Source: CAVYWD01 sp963772225
Lineage (GTDB): Bacteria > Myxococcota > Myxococcia > Myxococcales > UBA5297
Direction: 5' to 3'
Assembly (NCBI GenBank): GCA_963772225.1
Contig: CAVYWD010000010.1
Span: 1 to 64,000 of the forward strand
Length of the DNA: 64,000 nt
In this document: positions 1-10,165 of the stretch, piece after piece
Numbering within the stretch: the first letter of the stretch is position 1
Layout: each line of letters starts with the position of its first letter
The notes under the pieces: model-generated
What the model was told of the DNA's origin: nothing
The model's input: only the letters and a program-made list of their open reading frames with translations
The model's database searches: none
Made by a program: the position numbers and the translations under genes

Positions 1-203
<203 letters not shown>

Positions 204-342
204 CAAACTTCTCGCGGTCGTGATCCGAAAGAAGCATCGCGAGAACGGCACGCCAAGCACTTCGCATGGCGCAAGCGAAATTGAACTCCTTCGTATTCGT
301 CCGGTTGTTAGGCTCTCCATCGAGCTGACAATCGGCCAGTTT

Positions 343-460
<118 letters not shown>

Positions 461-465
461 CCTAT

Positions 466-507
466 GAAGCCCCGAAGCTCGTTAGAGCTTCGGGGCTTCG
501 CCTATTT
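466..507 (+). terminator. Rho-independent terminator of the rRNA operon
   Basis: A perfect 15-bp stem (466-480 with 485-499, arm gaagccccgaagctc) has a 4-nt loop gtta and is followed by cgcctatttt. It sits directly behind the 5S gene and is the strongest intrinsic-terminator-like structure I found in the window. Confidence 0.93.
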
Positions 508-806
508 TGTGCGCCAAAGCGAGGGTGTGGCACGTACGAGCTCCCCGTGGGACATGCGTCCGACCTCTTCCCTGGCGAGCGCGCCCCCGAGCCTCCCTTC
601 GGGGCAGAGCCGTTCGAAGGGGCGAAGGGGCATGGCTTCGAGCCTGCCAGCGCCGCATGCCTCGCCCCCGTTGGCTTCGGGAAGGCCGTTCAAGCGGCGG
701 GCCTCTCTCGCAAGAAAGCCATCTCGACCTTCAGAGATGGCTGGGCACGTTCGTTCGGTCCCTTCGGCGCAGCTCTTGGGATGGCCGGAGCTGCGACGCC
801 GCGCGC
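508..806. other. intergenic stretch without recognised gene
   Basis: About 300 nt lie between the rRNA terminator and the stop of the GAF-GGDEF gene. The open frames here are low-complexity shadows. I see no recognisable protein, RNA or repeat. Confidence 0.5.
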
Positions 807-2976
807 TCAAGCGCCGGAGGCCCTGAGCCGCCCGGCCGCCTCCATCTCTTCGAATGTCACCGAGCGATTGCGGCCGTGGTGCTTTGCGAAGTACAGGCAC
901 TGGTCCGCGCGGTCGATGAGGACCTGCTTGGAGTCGCCTACGTGCGGGAACGTGCTGATGCCCAGGGAGAGGGTCGTCTTCAGAGGCCCGAGCTCGGTGT
1001 CGAAGACCGCCGCCTGAATCTCTGTGCGAATCCGCTCGGCAATGACCTTGGCGCCCGCCGCGTCCGTCTCCGGCATGATGACCGCGAACTCCTCCCCGCC
1101 GTACCGCGCCACGATGTCGGTGTCCCGGGCCGTCGTCCGAAGGATCTTTGCCACGCCCTTCAGCACGCGATCGCCCGTCGGGTGGCCGTAGGTGTCGTTG
1201 ACGCTCTTGAAGTGGTCGATGTCGGTGAGCATGAGCGAGAGGTTCTTGCCGTAGCGATGAGCGAGGAGGCGCGCCTCGTCTAGCCGGGACTGGAACGTGC
1301 GGTGGTTCACGAGCCCGGTGAGCCCGTCGGTGGTCGCCATCCGCTCCGTCTGCTCGTAGAGGTTGGCGCGGAGGATGGCCTGGGCCGCCTGCATCGCCAG
1401 CACCTCGAGGGTGCGCACGGCGTCCTCGTCGAAGGCGCTCTTGCGGCGCGCTCCGGCGACCAGCGTCCCCAAGATTCGCTCGCCCGCGCGCAGCGGGACG
1501 ATCTTGAGAGACGAGAGGCCCTTGAGCTGGCTCGACTCGTCGAAGACCACCGGGCGGTCCATCTGCCGCACGTCGCGGCCGGGCAGCGGCGCGCCGTAGC
1601 GCACGACGTTGGCGACGAGCCCCGTGTTGTCGACGAACTCGGTCCCCTCCAACGCGCGCCCGCTGGCGACTCCGGCCACGCGAAGGATTCGGTGGCGGCG
1701 TTTGCCCGCGTCCTCCTCCACGAGCGTGAGCGCCGCGAAGTCGAGCCTGGCCAGGGTGCGCGCCATCTCGATGGCAGCGCTCGACGCCTCGGCGGTCGTG
1801 CTCGCCCGGTTCAGCTCCTCGATTCCGCGGTAGAGGCGGTCCTTCTCGTCGCGCGCCCGCTTGATGTCGGTCAGCACCCGCTCCACCTCCATGGCGCGCA
1901 GAACCTCGCCTGCCACGGTGGCGAGAAGCCGCTCGTCGTCCTCGGTGAACGGGATGGCCTCGAGCCGGTCGGCCACCAACACGCCGCGAACGGAGCCGCC
2001 GCCGCGCCCCTCGATGATGGGGACTGCGAGGGCGCTGCGGATTTGCGGCATGCGCTCGTAGTACGTGACGCCCTTCAGAATCGCCGCACAGCCGCAGAGG
2101 CGCGCGCCGCTTCAATACTCCGCCCAGGAAACCCTCGCCCGCGGGGAAGGACTCCCGCCGGATGAACTCGCTCGCCGAGCGGCAGTCCTGGAGCTTGAGC
2201 GCCCGGTCGTCGCTGCCGAGCACGAAGGCCGCGCAGGTGTGTGTCTTGAGCGCGATCTCCGCGACCTCGATGGCCGCCCCGACCGCGCCTTCGATCTCCT
2301 TGACCGAGGCGAGCATCCACCTCTCGCCGTCCGCGCCGCCGTCGGAGCCGCTGGCGACCAGCCGGTAGGCGCGGGCGCGCTCCTCCATTTCCCGGATTCG
2401 CCGGTCGACGGCGGCCTGCTCGGTGGCGCGCCCCTTGGCTACCTGCACCGCGAGGACGATGTGGTAGAGGCCCGCGAAGAGCCCCAGGAAGAGCGCGTGC
2501 CCCGCGAAGCTCAGGGCGTCGCGGGGCGGGGGCGCGAAGGACGCCGCCCCGTCGAAGAGCACGGCCAGCGCCAAGAGCGCGGCGCCCGAGCGCCGCGGCA
2601 GGAAGGCGACCAGGAAGGCCATGAGGAGGTAGACGACCGGGAAGAGCCCCGACCCGAAGACCTCGGCCAGCAGAAAGCCGGAGGCGACGAGCGGAGCCCC
2701 GAGCTCCAGGTCATCGCGCAGCGTGACGGGGCTCCTCGCTGCCGTCCGCCGCGCGCGCCGCGCGGTCGCTGCCACCAACGCAGCGGCGACCAGCGCGACG
2801 AACAGCGTGTCGCGCCAGCCCACCGCCGCCAGGCGGCGCAGCTTCGCCGCCCCGACCAGGTAGAGGCCGACCGCGCATGCCGTCGGGGAGAGGAGGCGAA
2901 GCATCCCGGCGAGCGCGCGCGCCACACGACTGCCGAGCGGGGCTCCGAAGGAGCGAGGCAAGGGGCTCTTTGCCAT
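807..2976 (-). pseudogene. membrane GAF-GAF-GGDEF diguanylate cyclase, frameshifted
   Basis: Predicted to make c-di-GMP from two GTP at the inner membrane. The N-terminal part (from ATG at 2976) has about five hydrophobic segments, a short coiled coil and a GAF domain. A second GAF and a GGDEF domain follow; the active-site loop reads RYGGEEF (near 1084-1103), with DGLTGLVNHRTF and DIDHFKSVND typical of the fold. The two halves are in different frames: the N-terminal frame loses homology at about 2095-2075, while the -1 neighbour frame reads ILKGVTYYERMPQIRSALAV straight into GAF2. The total span is 3n+1, so one extra base (or two missing) separates them. It is either a real inactivating or phase-varying frameshift or a sequencing error. 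The start lies 18 nt after the ftsB-like stop, suggesting co-transcription. Confidence 0.85.
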
Positions 2977-2994
2977 GGCGCGCCGCCCTTTCGG

Positions 2995-3273
2995 CTACTT
3001 CTCGAAGGTGAAGATGACCTCGTGGCTGCGGACCAGGCCGAGGTCTTCCCGCGCCGCGCGCTCCAGCGCCTTCACGTCCCCGGAAAGCGCTTCGATCTCC
3101 CGGCGGAGCTGGGCGTTCTGGGCGGCGAGCGCCTTGTTTCGCTGCAGCGTGCCCGCCACTTCGGCCTTGAGCTTCAGCGTCTGCCGCAGGCCGCGCGCGT
3201 CCGAGAGGGACAGGAGCGCGAGCCCCGCGGCCGCGGTGGCGGCGAGGAGCGCGAACTTTCGCGGTGCGGACAT
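2995..3273 (-). CDS. FtsB/DivIC-type septum formation initiator
   Basis: A 92-residue bitopic protein: a short basic N-terminus, one TM helix (about residues 7-24), then a coiled coil (about 30-75) rich in leucine and charged residues, ending RSHEVIFTFEK. This is the size and layout of FtsB/DivIC, which bridges FtsL and FtsQ/DivIB in the division complex. The residues PGE/DLG before the C-terminal strand (EDLGLVRSHEVIF) match the family's usual 'A R E x L G x V' pattern. First gene of a short minus-strand unit with the GGDEF gene downstream. Confidence 0.85.
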   Translation of the reverse strand: MSAPRKFALLAATAAAGLALLSLSDARGLRQTLKLKAEVAGTLQRNKALAAQNAQLRREIEALSGDVKALERAAREDLGLVRSHEVIFTFEK

Positions 3274-3385
3274 GGAACGTGTGCCTTAGGGGTCTCGCCG
3301 AACAGCGTGCTACAGGACGCAGGGTAGCAGCGCTCGAGGCGCTGGCAAGAAAACGGCTGGCCGAGCGTGCGGCGAGCTCTCTTTC

Positions 3386-4003
3386 TCACTGCTGCAGCTT
3401 GCCGACGAGCTCCTCGAGCCCGCCCAGCGCCGCCGGCCCCGCAAACGCGGCGGCCACACGGCCCCCGCGGTCGATGACGAACGTGGACGGCAACTCGCGA
3501 ATCGGGCCGTACGGCGAGCTCCCGTTGCGCATCGCGTCGGACGGAAGGGCGACCGGGAAGGGGAACTGATACTGGTCGGCGAAGGGCTTGAGCACCAGCA
3601 GGCCCTCGAGGTCCATGCCGATGGCGACGACCTGCAAGCCCTTCCCGCCTTCGCGCCGCTGAAGCTCCGCGAGCTGCGGGAGCTCCAAAAGGCAGGGAAA
3701 GCACCAGGTCGCGAAGAAGTTGACGACGGTCACTCTGCCTCGGAGCGAGCTGAGCGAGATGGCGCTGCCGTCGACGCACCTGAGCGGCTCGGCCGTGAGG
3801 GCAGAGGGGCTCGGGCGCGCGCCCGCACGCCCAAGGCTCAGCGCGGCTGCAGCGCCCAGCCAGACCGCAGCGAGCGGCGCTCTAACCCACCCGGCCCAGC
3901 GGCGCGACGAGCACCGAGCGCGCGACCTCGTCGTCGAGCGCGAGGGTGGTCTCCCCCACCTCGACGATGAGCGCGGGGCGCCGCTGGCGGACTTTGACCT
4001 CAC
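3386..4003 (-). CDS. TlpA/ResA-like periplasmic thioredoxin
   Basis: Thiol-disulfide oxidoreductase with an AhpC/TSA-type thioredoxin fold. The redox motif is WCFPC (in FFATWCFPC), an unusual dipeptide between the cysteines. The cis-Pro loop is RELPSTFVIDRGG and the C-terminus is amphipathic. A hydrophobic segment (VRAPLAAVWLGAAAALSLG) looks like a signal peptide or anchor. The only ATG (4003) lies 122 nt inside the upstream feoA-like gene and would put about 42 Ser/Arg-rich residues in front of this segment. The true start is probably a non-ATG codon near 3880-3890, just at the upstream stop, so the first 40 residues are doubtful. Its position after feoBA suggests, but does not prove, a role in iron or redox handling at the envelope. 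Confidence 0.8.
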   Translation of the reverse strand: MRSKSASGAPRSSSRWGRPPSRSTTRSRARCSSRRWAGWVRAPLAAVWLGAAAALSLGRAGARPSPSALTAEPLRCVDGSAISLSSLRGRVTVVNFFATWCFPCLLELPQLAELQRREGGKGLQVVAIGMDLEGLLVLKPFADQYQFPFPVALPSDAMRNGSSPYGPIRELPSTFVIDRGGRVAAAFAGPAALGGLEELVGKLQQ

Positions 4004-4364
4004 AGCCCTCCACGATGCCGAACGCCGCCAGCTTCGACAAGCAATCGCGATCGTCCGCGCTCGCGTCGAGCCGCGCCACCCGGACCGTCACGCCCGGAGG
4101 GGCCGTGGCCAGGCTGCGAGGACCGGGGGGCTCGGTCGCCTTCGCCCGCCGCGCGGCGAAGAAGCGCGCGAGCCAAGCCGAGAGGCCCGTGGGTCTGGGG
4201 AAGCTGTAGCCGCAGCTCGGGCACGAGAGGACCGAGCAGCCCTTGGCCATGGGGCACGAGGAGGGACAGGTGCCGCATGACGGGTTGAAGACCACCTGGC
4301 ACAAGGGGCAGGTCTCCGTCTCGGGCGGCGAGGGCGCAGGGCTTAGGTTCCGGGCGGCGAGCAC
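3882..4364 (-). CDS. feoA: FeoA-domain protein with N-terminal cysteine-rich (zinc-ribbon-like) region
   Basis: 160 residues. The C-terminal ~75 residues are a FeoA-type SH3-like domain (SKLAAFGIVEGCEVKVRQ...ALIVEVGETTLALDDEVARSV), the small cytosolic partner that regulates FeoB. The N-terminal half is unusual for FeoA: CPLC, C-x2-C-x3-C-x4-C and CPSC motifs within residues 19-52 look like a double zinc ribbon or a metal cluster site. Next comes a short basic helix. It starts 16 nt after the feoB stop, so it is almost certainly co-transcribed with feoB. Ordinary FeoA proteins are about 75-85 aa, so this one is twice the usual length. Confidence 0.85.
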   Translation of the reverse strand: MLAARNLSPAPSPPETETCPLCQVVFNPSCGTCPSSCPMAKGCSVLSCPSCGYSFPRPTGLSAWLARFFAARRAKATEPPGPRSLATAPPGVTVRVARLDASADDRDCLSKLAAFGIVEGCEVKVRQRRPALIVEVGETTLALDDEVARSVLVAPLGRVG

Positions 4365-4380
4365 GAGAGGCCTCTCTTCC

Positions 4381-6576
4381 CTACAGGTGGCGCATGGCGA
4401 AGTTGACGAGCCCGCCTGCGCCGACGGCGAACGGCACGATGAAGCCGGCGATGGCGAGGCCGGTCTTCAGGCCCCGCTCTTTGACGATCATGAGGAAGTT
4501 CGCGATGCAGGGGATGAACAGCGTGATGGTCACCATGCTCACCACGAGCTGGATTTCCACGTCTCGGGGGAGGGGGCCCGAGCGCAGCGCCGGGCGAAAC
4601 AGTTCGAACAGCCCCGCCGCGCCGTAGTCGCGCCGAAGGAAGCCGATGATGAAGGCGCTGGTCGCCTCGCGCGGCAGCCCGAGCACGCCCTCGACCACTG
4701 GCGCGCACGCGCGCTCGAGGCCGGCCACGAGCTGCAGGCGGTCGAGGCCCCAGAGGACGAAGGTGCCCACGATGAAGAGCGGAAGCGCCTCTCGCAGATA
4801 CCACTCGATGCGCGCGAGCGTCTTCACCGCGATGTTCGAGAAGAGCGGCCTTCGGATGGGAGGCACCTCGAGCACGAAATCGCTGCCCTTGCCCGGCAGC
4901 ACCTTGGCCGCGAAATATCCCACCAGCAGGAGCGTGACCGCCACGCTGCCGCCCCACCAAAGCGCGCCCCAGAGCGAGAGCCCGGACAGCATCCCCAGGA
5001 TGACGCCGAGCTGCGCCGAGCAGGGAACGCCGAGCGCCAAGAGCAGGGTCACGATGATGCGCTCCTTGCGCGTCTCCAGGATGCGGGTGGTCATCGTGGC
5101 CATGGTGTCGCAGCCCAGGCCGAGGACCATGGGCAGGACCGCCTTGCCGTTCAGCCCCATGGCTTTGAAGACCTTGTTGAGCATCACCGCCAGCCGCGGC
5201 AGGTACCCCGAGTCCTCGAGGAGCGAGAAGAACAGGAAGAACGTCGCGACGATGGGCAGCACGATGGCGACGCCGTAGGAGAGCGCCATCGAGAAGAGGC
5301 CATACTTGCCGACCAAGAGCCCGCCCGAGGCCGCCGCCTGGCCCGGCGCCCCGACCAGGAACGTCTGCACCGCGCCCGCGGGCACGACGGCGCGCACGGC
5401 GGCCTCGGCCCACGGCACGAGGAAATGGGCGAAGAGCCGGTGCTCGAGCAGGTCGACGAGCGCGCCGGCGCCCAGGACGCCGACGAACTCGTAACCTGCG
5501 AAGAGCACTGCGCCGAGGATGGGAATGCCAAAGACCGGATGCACTGCCAGCTCGCCGAGCCTCTGCGCGAGCGAGGCCGCGCCTTTGCCGCCCTCGCGCA
5601 CCTGCACCCGCGCTACGACAGCGTCGGCCCACAGGACGCGGGCCCGCGCGATGGCATAGCGCGCCGGCTCGCCGAGCGCGCGCCCGGCGTCGTCCCTGAG
5701 CTTTCGCACCTTGGCGAGGTCGCCGTCGCCCAGAAGCGAGGCGAACTTGGACCAGAGGGTCGGGTCCTCCTTCTCGCTGGACGAGAGCGCCATGAGCGCC
5801 AGCGCCCGCGCCGAGAGCGGAAGGCCCTGCGGCATGAGCGACTCGAGCGGACCCGCCGCGGCCTCGACGGCCGGAGGGTAGGTGAGCCGCGGGGCGCCGG
5901 GGCGCGCCTGGGCCACGGCGGGGCCCAGCGCGGCGAGGCCTTCCCCCTTCACGGCCACGGTTTCAAGCACGGCCACGCCCAGCGCCTTGGAGAGCTCCTC
6001 GACCTTGATCCGGATGCCCCGCGCGCGCGCCTCGTCCGCCATGTTGAGGCAGAGCGAAAAGGGGGCCTGCGCCTCCGAAAGCTGAAGGCAGAGGAGGAGC
6101 CCGCGGCGCAGGTTCTTCGCATCGCAGACCTGCAAGACCCGATAGTGAGCCTCGGCCAGGAGGATGTCCCGGGTCACCGCCTCGTCCTCTGAGACCGGGA
6201 CCAGGCTGTTGGTGCCCGGCGTGTCGAGCACGCGGAATCGGGTGCCGGCGAGGGTCGCGTGGCCGCGGCTCACCTCGACCGTGGTCCCCGGGTAGTTCGA
6301 TACCGCGACGTAGGTGCCGGTGAGCGCTCCGAAGACGACGCTCTTGCCGACGTTCGGGTTGCCCACCAGGACGACGGCCGGCTCCGAGGGCTCCGAGAGC
6401 GCATGCGCGCGAAGGCCTTCTTCGCCGGCTCGAATCGACTGCGGACGAGGGGTCCATCTAGTTCGCCGCGCTTCTTCTGGGCTCGCCGCGGGAGGCGCGC
6501 TGGCAAGCGCGGCAGGCCCCGTAGATTTCCAGCTTGTGGTGCTCCACCCGGAATCCGTGCGAGCGCGCGGCCGCAT
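4381..6576 (-). CDS. feoB: ferrous iron transport protein B
   Basis: Polytopic Fe(II) transporter with an N-terminal G protein. Visible: G1 GNPNVGKS (residues 72-79 in the long frame), switch region NYPGTTVEVSRG, G3 DTPGT, and G4 NMAD. The four-helix linker follows, then two Gate domains with GLGCDTMATMTTRILETR and the second Gate motif GVPCSAQLGV. Length is in the family range. The start is uncertain. The only ATG (6576) overlaps the fur gene by 119 nt and gives a 70-residue non-homologous leader. An ATG sits perfectly on the fur stop (TAGATG at 6457) but is in another frame, so either a rare start codon or a one-base change near 6440 is possible. Controlled, by context, by the Fur box ahead of fur. 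Confidence 0.95.
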   Translation of the reverse strand: MRPRARTDSGWSTTSWKSTGPAALASAPPAASPEEARRTRWTPRPQSIRAGEEGLRAHALSEPSEPAVVLVGNPNVGKSVVFGALTGTYVAVSNYPGTTVEVSRGHATLAGTRFRVLDTPGTNSLVPVSEDEAVTRDILLAEAHYRVLQVCDAKNLRRGLLLCLQLSEAQAPFSLCLNMADEARARGIRIKVEELSKALGVAVLETVAVKGEGLAALGPAVAQARPGAPRLTYPPAVEAAAGPLESLMPQGLPLSARALALMALSSSEKEDPTLWSKFASLLGDGDLAKVRKLRDDAGRALGEPARYAIARARVLWADAVVARVQVREGGKGAASLAQRLGELAVHPVFGIPILGAVLFAGYEFVGVLGAGALVDLLEHRLFAHFLVPWAEAAVRAVVPAGAVQTFLVGAPGQAAASGGLLVGKYGLFSMALSYGVAIVLPIVATFFLFFSLLEDSGYLPRLAVMLNKVFKAMGLNGKAVLPMVLGLGCDTMATMTTRILETRKERIIVTLLLALGVPCSAQLGVILGMLSGLSLWGALWWGGSVAVTLLLVGYFAAKVLPGKGSDFVLEVPPIRRPLFSNIAVKTLARIEWYLREALPLFIVGTFVLWGLDRLQLVAGLERACAPVVEGVLGLPREATSAFIIGFLRRDYGAAGLFELFRPALRSGPLPRDVEIQLVVSMVTITLFIPCIANFLMIVKERGLKTGLAIAGFIVPFAVGAGGLVNFAMRHL

Positions 6577-6931
6577 CCTGCAAGGTCTCGATCCGGTCGT
6601 CCTCGAACTCGGTGATCTGACCGCACCGGGTGCAGATGAGGTGGTCGTGGTGCGACTTGCCCGCGGCCGCCTCGTATCGCACCTGCCCGTCGCCGAAGTG
6701 TTGCGCGCTGGCCAGGCCCGCCTCGGCCAGGAGCTTCATGGTGCGATAGACGGTGGCCGCCGAGACTTTGGGGTCCGCCGACCGCACCTTGGCGAGCACG
6801 TCGTCGACCGACACGTGGCCCTGAGCCCCGAGAAAGGCCTCCAAGATGAGCTGGCGCTGGCGAGTCGCCTTGAGCCCCCGCGTGGCGATGTAGCTCGAGA
6901 GGATCTCCGCCGGCTGTTGGTCCCGCGCCAT
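6458..6931 (-). CDS. fur: Fur-family ferric uptake regulator
   Basis: Iron-responsive repressor, 157 residues from MARDQQPAE. It has an N-terminal winged helix (RGLKATRQRQLILEAF ... SAATVYRTMKLL). Metal sites are visible as HHDHLICTRCG and a C-terminal CRAC pair; the regulatory-site residues HHDH and the HGF...HHKLEIYG stretch are also present. An upstream in-frame ATG at 6967 exists but would place the Fur operator inside the coding sequence. The ATG at 6931 has a gtgagg-type ribosome site 6-10 nt before it and is preferred. First gene of fur-feoB-feoA, so it is probably autoregulated. Confidence 0.95.
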   Translation of the reverse strand: MARDQQPAEILSSYIATRGLKATRQRQLILEAFLGAQGHVSVDDVLAKVRSADPKVSAATVYRTMKLLAEAGLASAQHFGDGQVRYEAAAGKSHHDHLICTRCGQITEFEDDRIETLQDAAARSHGFRVEHHKLEIYGACRACQRASRGEPRRSAAN

Positions 6932-6946
6932 GAAGGCCTCACTTCT

Positions 6947-6965
6947 GGAAATGAGAATCGTTTTC
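6947..6965 (-). promoter_or_regulatory. Fur box in front of fur-feoB-feoA
   Basis: The 19-bp site ggaaatgagaatcgttttc matches the classical Fur operator (gataatgataatcattatc) at 14 of 19 positions and has the expected dyad symmetry. It lies 16-34 nt upstream of the preferred fur start at 6931. This is a standard iron-repression arrangement, and I infer autoregulation of fur and iron repression of feoBA. Confidence 0.8.
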
Positions 6966-7095
6966 AAAATCGACCTGAATGTAGCTCAGCGGGGAGGAGG
7001 CGTCAAGGCCGCAGCGGCGGTTGCGCCAGTTCCCGGGAAGGATTAAACGAAGACCGACGATCCCCCCCTATTCCAACCAGAAAGGTGTGAGCGCG

Positions 7096-7425
7096 ATGGC
7101 GAGCCAATTCGTGACCGAGGTCGGCGACGCGAGCTTCCAGAAGGACGTGCTCGAGGCGAGCACGCCGGTGTTGGTGGACTTCTGGGCGACCTGGTGCGCC
7201 CCGTGCGTCGCGCTGGCGCCGGTCGTCGAGGAGTTTGCCAAGAGCTATCAGGGCAAGCTCAAGGTGGTGAAGTTCAACGTCGAGAACGACACCGCGACGC
7301 CGCAGCGCTACGGGATCACGTCCATCCCCACCTTGCTCTTCTTCAAGGGCGGCAAGGTCGTCCAGTCCTTCGTCGGAAACCAGGGGAAGGCCAAGCTGGA
7401 GCAGGCCATCCAGAAGGTGGTCTAG
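7096..7425 (+). CDS. trxA: thioredoxin
   Basis: Cytosolic thioredoxin of 109 residues. The active site is WCAPC instead of the common WCGPC; the cis-Pro loop is TSIPTLLFF and the C-terminal helix QGKAKLEQAIQKVV is complete. The ATG at 7096 is preceded by agaaagg (7078-7084). Longer in-frame starts (7021, TTG) add 25 residues without homology. It is transcribed divergently from fur across about 165 nt and is convergent with clpX. Confidence 0.95.
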   Translation: MASQFVTEVGDASFQKDVLEASTPVLVDFWATWCAPCVALAPVVEEFAKSYQGKLKVVKFNVENDTATPQRYGITSIPTLLFFKGGKVVQSFVGNQGKAKLEQAIQKVV

Positions 7426-7434
7426 GTTTCCTTG

Positions 7435-7469
7435 GGGACCGCTCGCGAGCGCCACTCGCCAGCGGTCCC
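7435..7469. terminator. hairpin between convergent trxA and clpX
   Basis: Nine-base arms gggaccgct (7435-7443) and agcggtccc (7461-7469) flank an inner gctcgcgagcg region. It lies between two convergent genes. No T-run follows, so it is at best a weak bidirectional terminator. Confidence 0.45.
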
Positions 7470-7484
7470 TCGCTGCTGCCGCCG

Positions 7485-8729
<1,245 letters not shown>

Positions 8730-9030
8730 GATTCGTCAACTCCGAGGGCGATTCTTCCAGACCAAACATAAACAACGGACGGCCCTTCAGTCCATCCGAA
8801 CCAGCGAAGGCCCCATCGGAGCCCTGGCCTCGGGCGTGGGCTCGGGGCCGGTCCCCAGGGTGGGCGGGTTGGCGCCGAGGAGCTCGCACACAAGCGCCCA
8901 CAAGGTAAGGCCTGCCCCGGCCCAGGGCACCTCGGCTCACCGGTGCGAAGGAGCGCTCCGACCAGAGGTGGCACGGGAAGCGAGTCGCCCGTCGCGCTGG
9001 CGCTCGCTTCCATGTAGATTCGCCCGCCTC
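8730..9030. other. intergenic region between divergent clpX and acyltransferase-like gene
   Basis: About 300 nt between divergent genes, so it must hold both promoters. I see no convincing sigma-70 hexamers, repeat or small gene in it. Confidence 0.4.
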
Positions 9031-10161
9031 ATGGCGCCCCCCCGAAACCGTTCCAGGCTCGCGTTCATCGATGCGGCCCGCGGCCTGGCGATGCTACTCA
9101 TGCTCCAGGGCCACAGCGCCGACAACCTGCTCGTGGAGACGGCCAAGGCGACGCCCTTCTTCGCGCACTACTGGAAGCTGCGGGGCGTCACCGCCCCCTT
9201 GTTCCTCGTAATCTCGGGCTTCGCGCTGGTGGTGGCGAGCGAGTCCCGGTGGGACGATTACGGCCGCCTGGGCCCGCCGCTCTCGCGGCGCCTCATCCGC
9301 TCAACCCAGATCCTGGCGGTCGGCTTTCTTCTCCAGATGCCTCGCTGGACCGGAGACCTGCCCTTCGACTTCACGGGCGCCGAGTGGCGGCACCTGTTCC
9401 GCTCGGGAGTGCTGCAGGTTATCGCCATTGGCCTCGCGGCGGCGCACGCGCTGATCGCCGCGTGCAGGACCCGGCGCTCGTTCACCGTCTCGGCCGCAGC
9501 CCTGGGAGGCGCCTTCTTCGCGGCCACGCCGCTCTTGGCCCAGCCCTGGGTGCGCCTGCCGACGGGGCTTTCGCTGCTCCTCACCTTCAACTCCGGCTCG
9601 CTCTTTCCGCTCGCCCCGTCGCTCGGCTACTTCTTCTTCGGCCTCGCCGCCGGCAGGCTTTTCCTCGATCTGCCGGAGCGACTCCCCGACGCGCGTCGCT
9701 TCGGTCGGGCGCTCCTGCCCGTTGCCGCGCTCCTCTTTGCCGCAGGGTTGCTCTGGGACCACGCGCAGCGCGATCCGTTCGTCAGCCGAGAGCACTGGAC
9801 AAGTGCGCCGTCGCTCCTGCTGACGCGACTCGGCGGCGCCTTCGGGGTTCTCTCGGCGCTCGCCTTGGCGCTCAATGAGGCCCGGTCACCTCGTTGGCTC
9901 GCCTTCGTGAGCAGCCGGGCGCTCTCCACCTATGTCGCGCATCTGGTCGTGTTGTACGGCCCCCCGGCGCACTTCGAGCTCGGCGCCATCGCCCAGATCG
10001 GGCCCACCGTGTCGCCGTCGCGCATCTTCTTCGCCGGCCCAGTGCTCTTCCTGGCGTGCGTAGCGGTGGTCTACCTCCTCTCCAGGATCAGCCGCTGGGC
10101 GTCGCGCACCTGGGACCGGCTCGCGCGCAGCCGAGAGGTGGCCTCTCCCCCGGGGCCCTGA
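9031..10161 (+). CDS. multi-TM DUF1624/acyltransferase-like membrane protein
   Basis: 376 residues with about ten hydrophobic helices. The N-terminus RLAFIDAARGLAMLLMLQGH and the following APLFLVISGFAL match the pattern of heparan-alpha-glucosaminide N-acetyltransferase-like (DUF1624) and related acyltransferase-3 membrane proteins, which move acyl groups across the inner membrane to a sugar or lipid. A conserved His after LQG is in place. A PPAHFELG loop near the end is consistent with the same family. The substrate is unknown. The start ATG at 9031 follows gcccgcctc with no strong ribosome site. The stop overlaps the spacer to the methyltransferase start by only 4 nt, so they are likely co-transcribed. 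Confidence 0.75.
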   Translation: MAPPRNRSRLAFIDAARGLAMLLMLQGHSADNLLVETAKATPFFAHYWKLRGVTAPLFLVISGFALVVASESRWDDYGRLGPPLSRRLIRSTQILAVGFLLQMPRWTGDLPFDFTGAEWRHLFRSGVLQVIAIGLAAAHALIAACRTRRSFTVSAAALGGAFFAATPLLAQPWVRLPTGLSLLLTFNSGSLFPLAPSLGYFFFGLAAGRLFLDLPERLPDARRFGRALLPVAALLFAAGLLWDHAQRDPFVSREHWTSAPSLLLTRLGGAFGVLSALALALNEARSPRWLAFVSSRALSTYVAHLVVLYGPPAHFELGAIAQIGPTVSPSRIFFAGPVLFLACVAVVYLLSRISRWASRTWDRLARSREVASPPGP

Positions 10162-10165
10162 GCGA

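Noticed and set aside
502..2090. Continuation of the first GGDEF frame downstream of the frameshift
   Set aside because: Arg/Gly/His-rich shadow; homology continues in the other frame.
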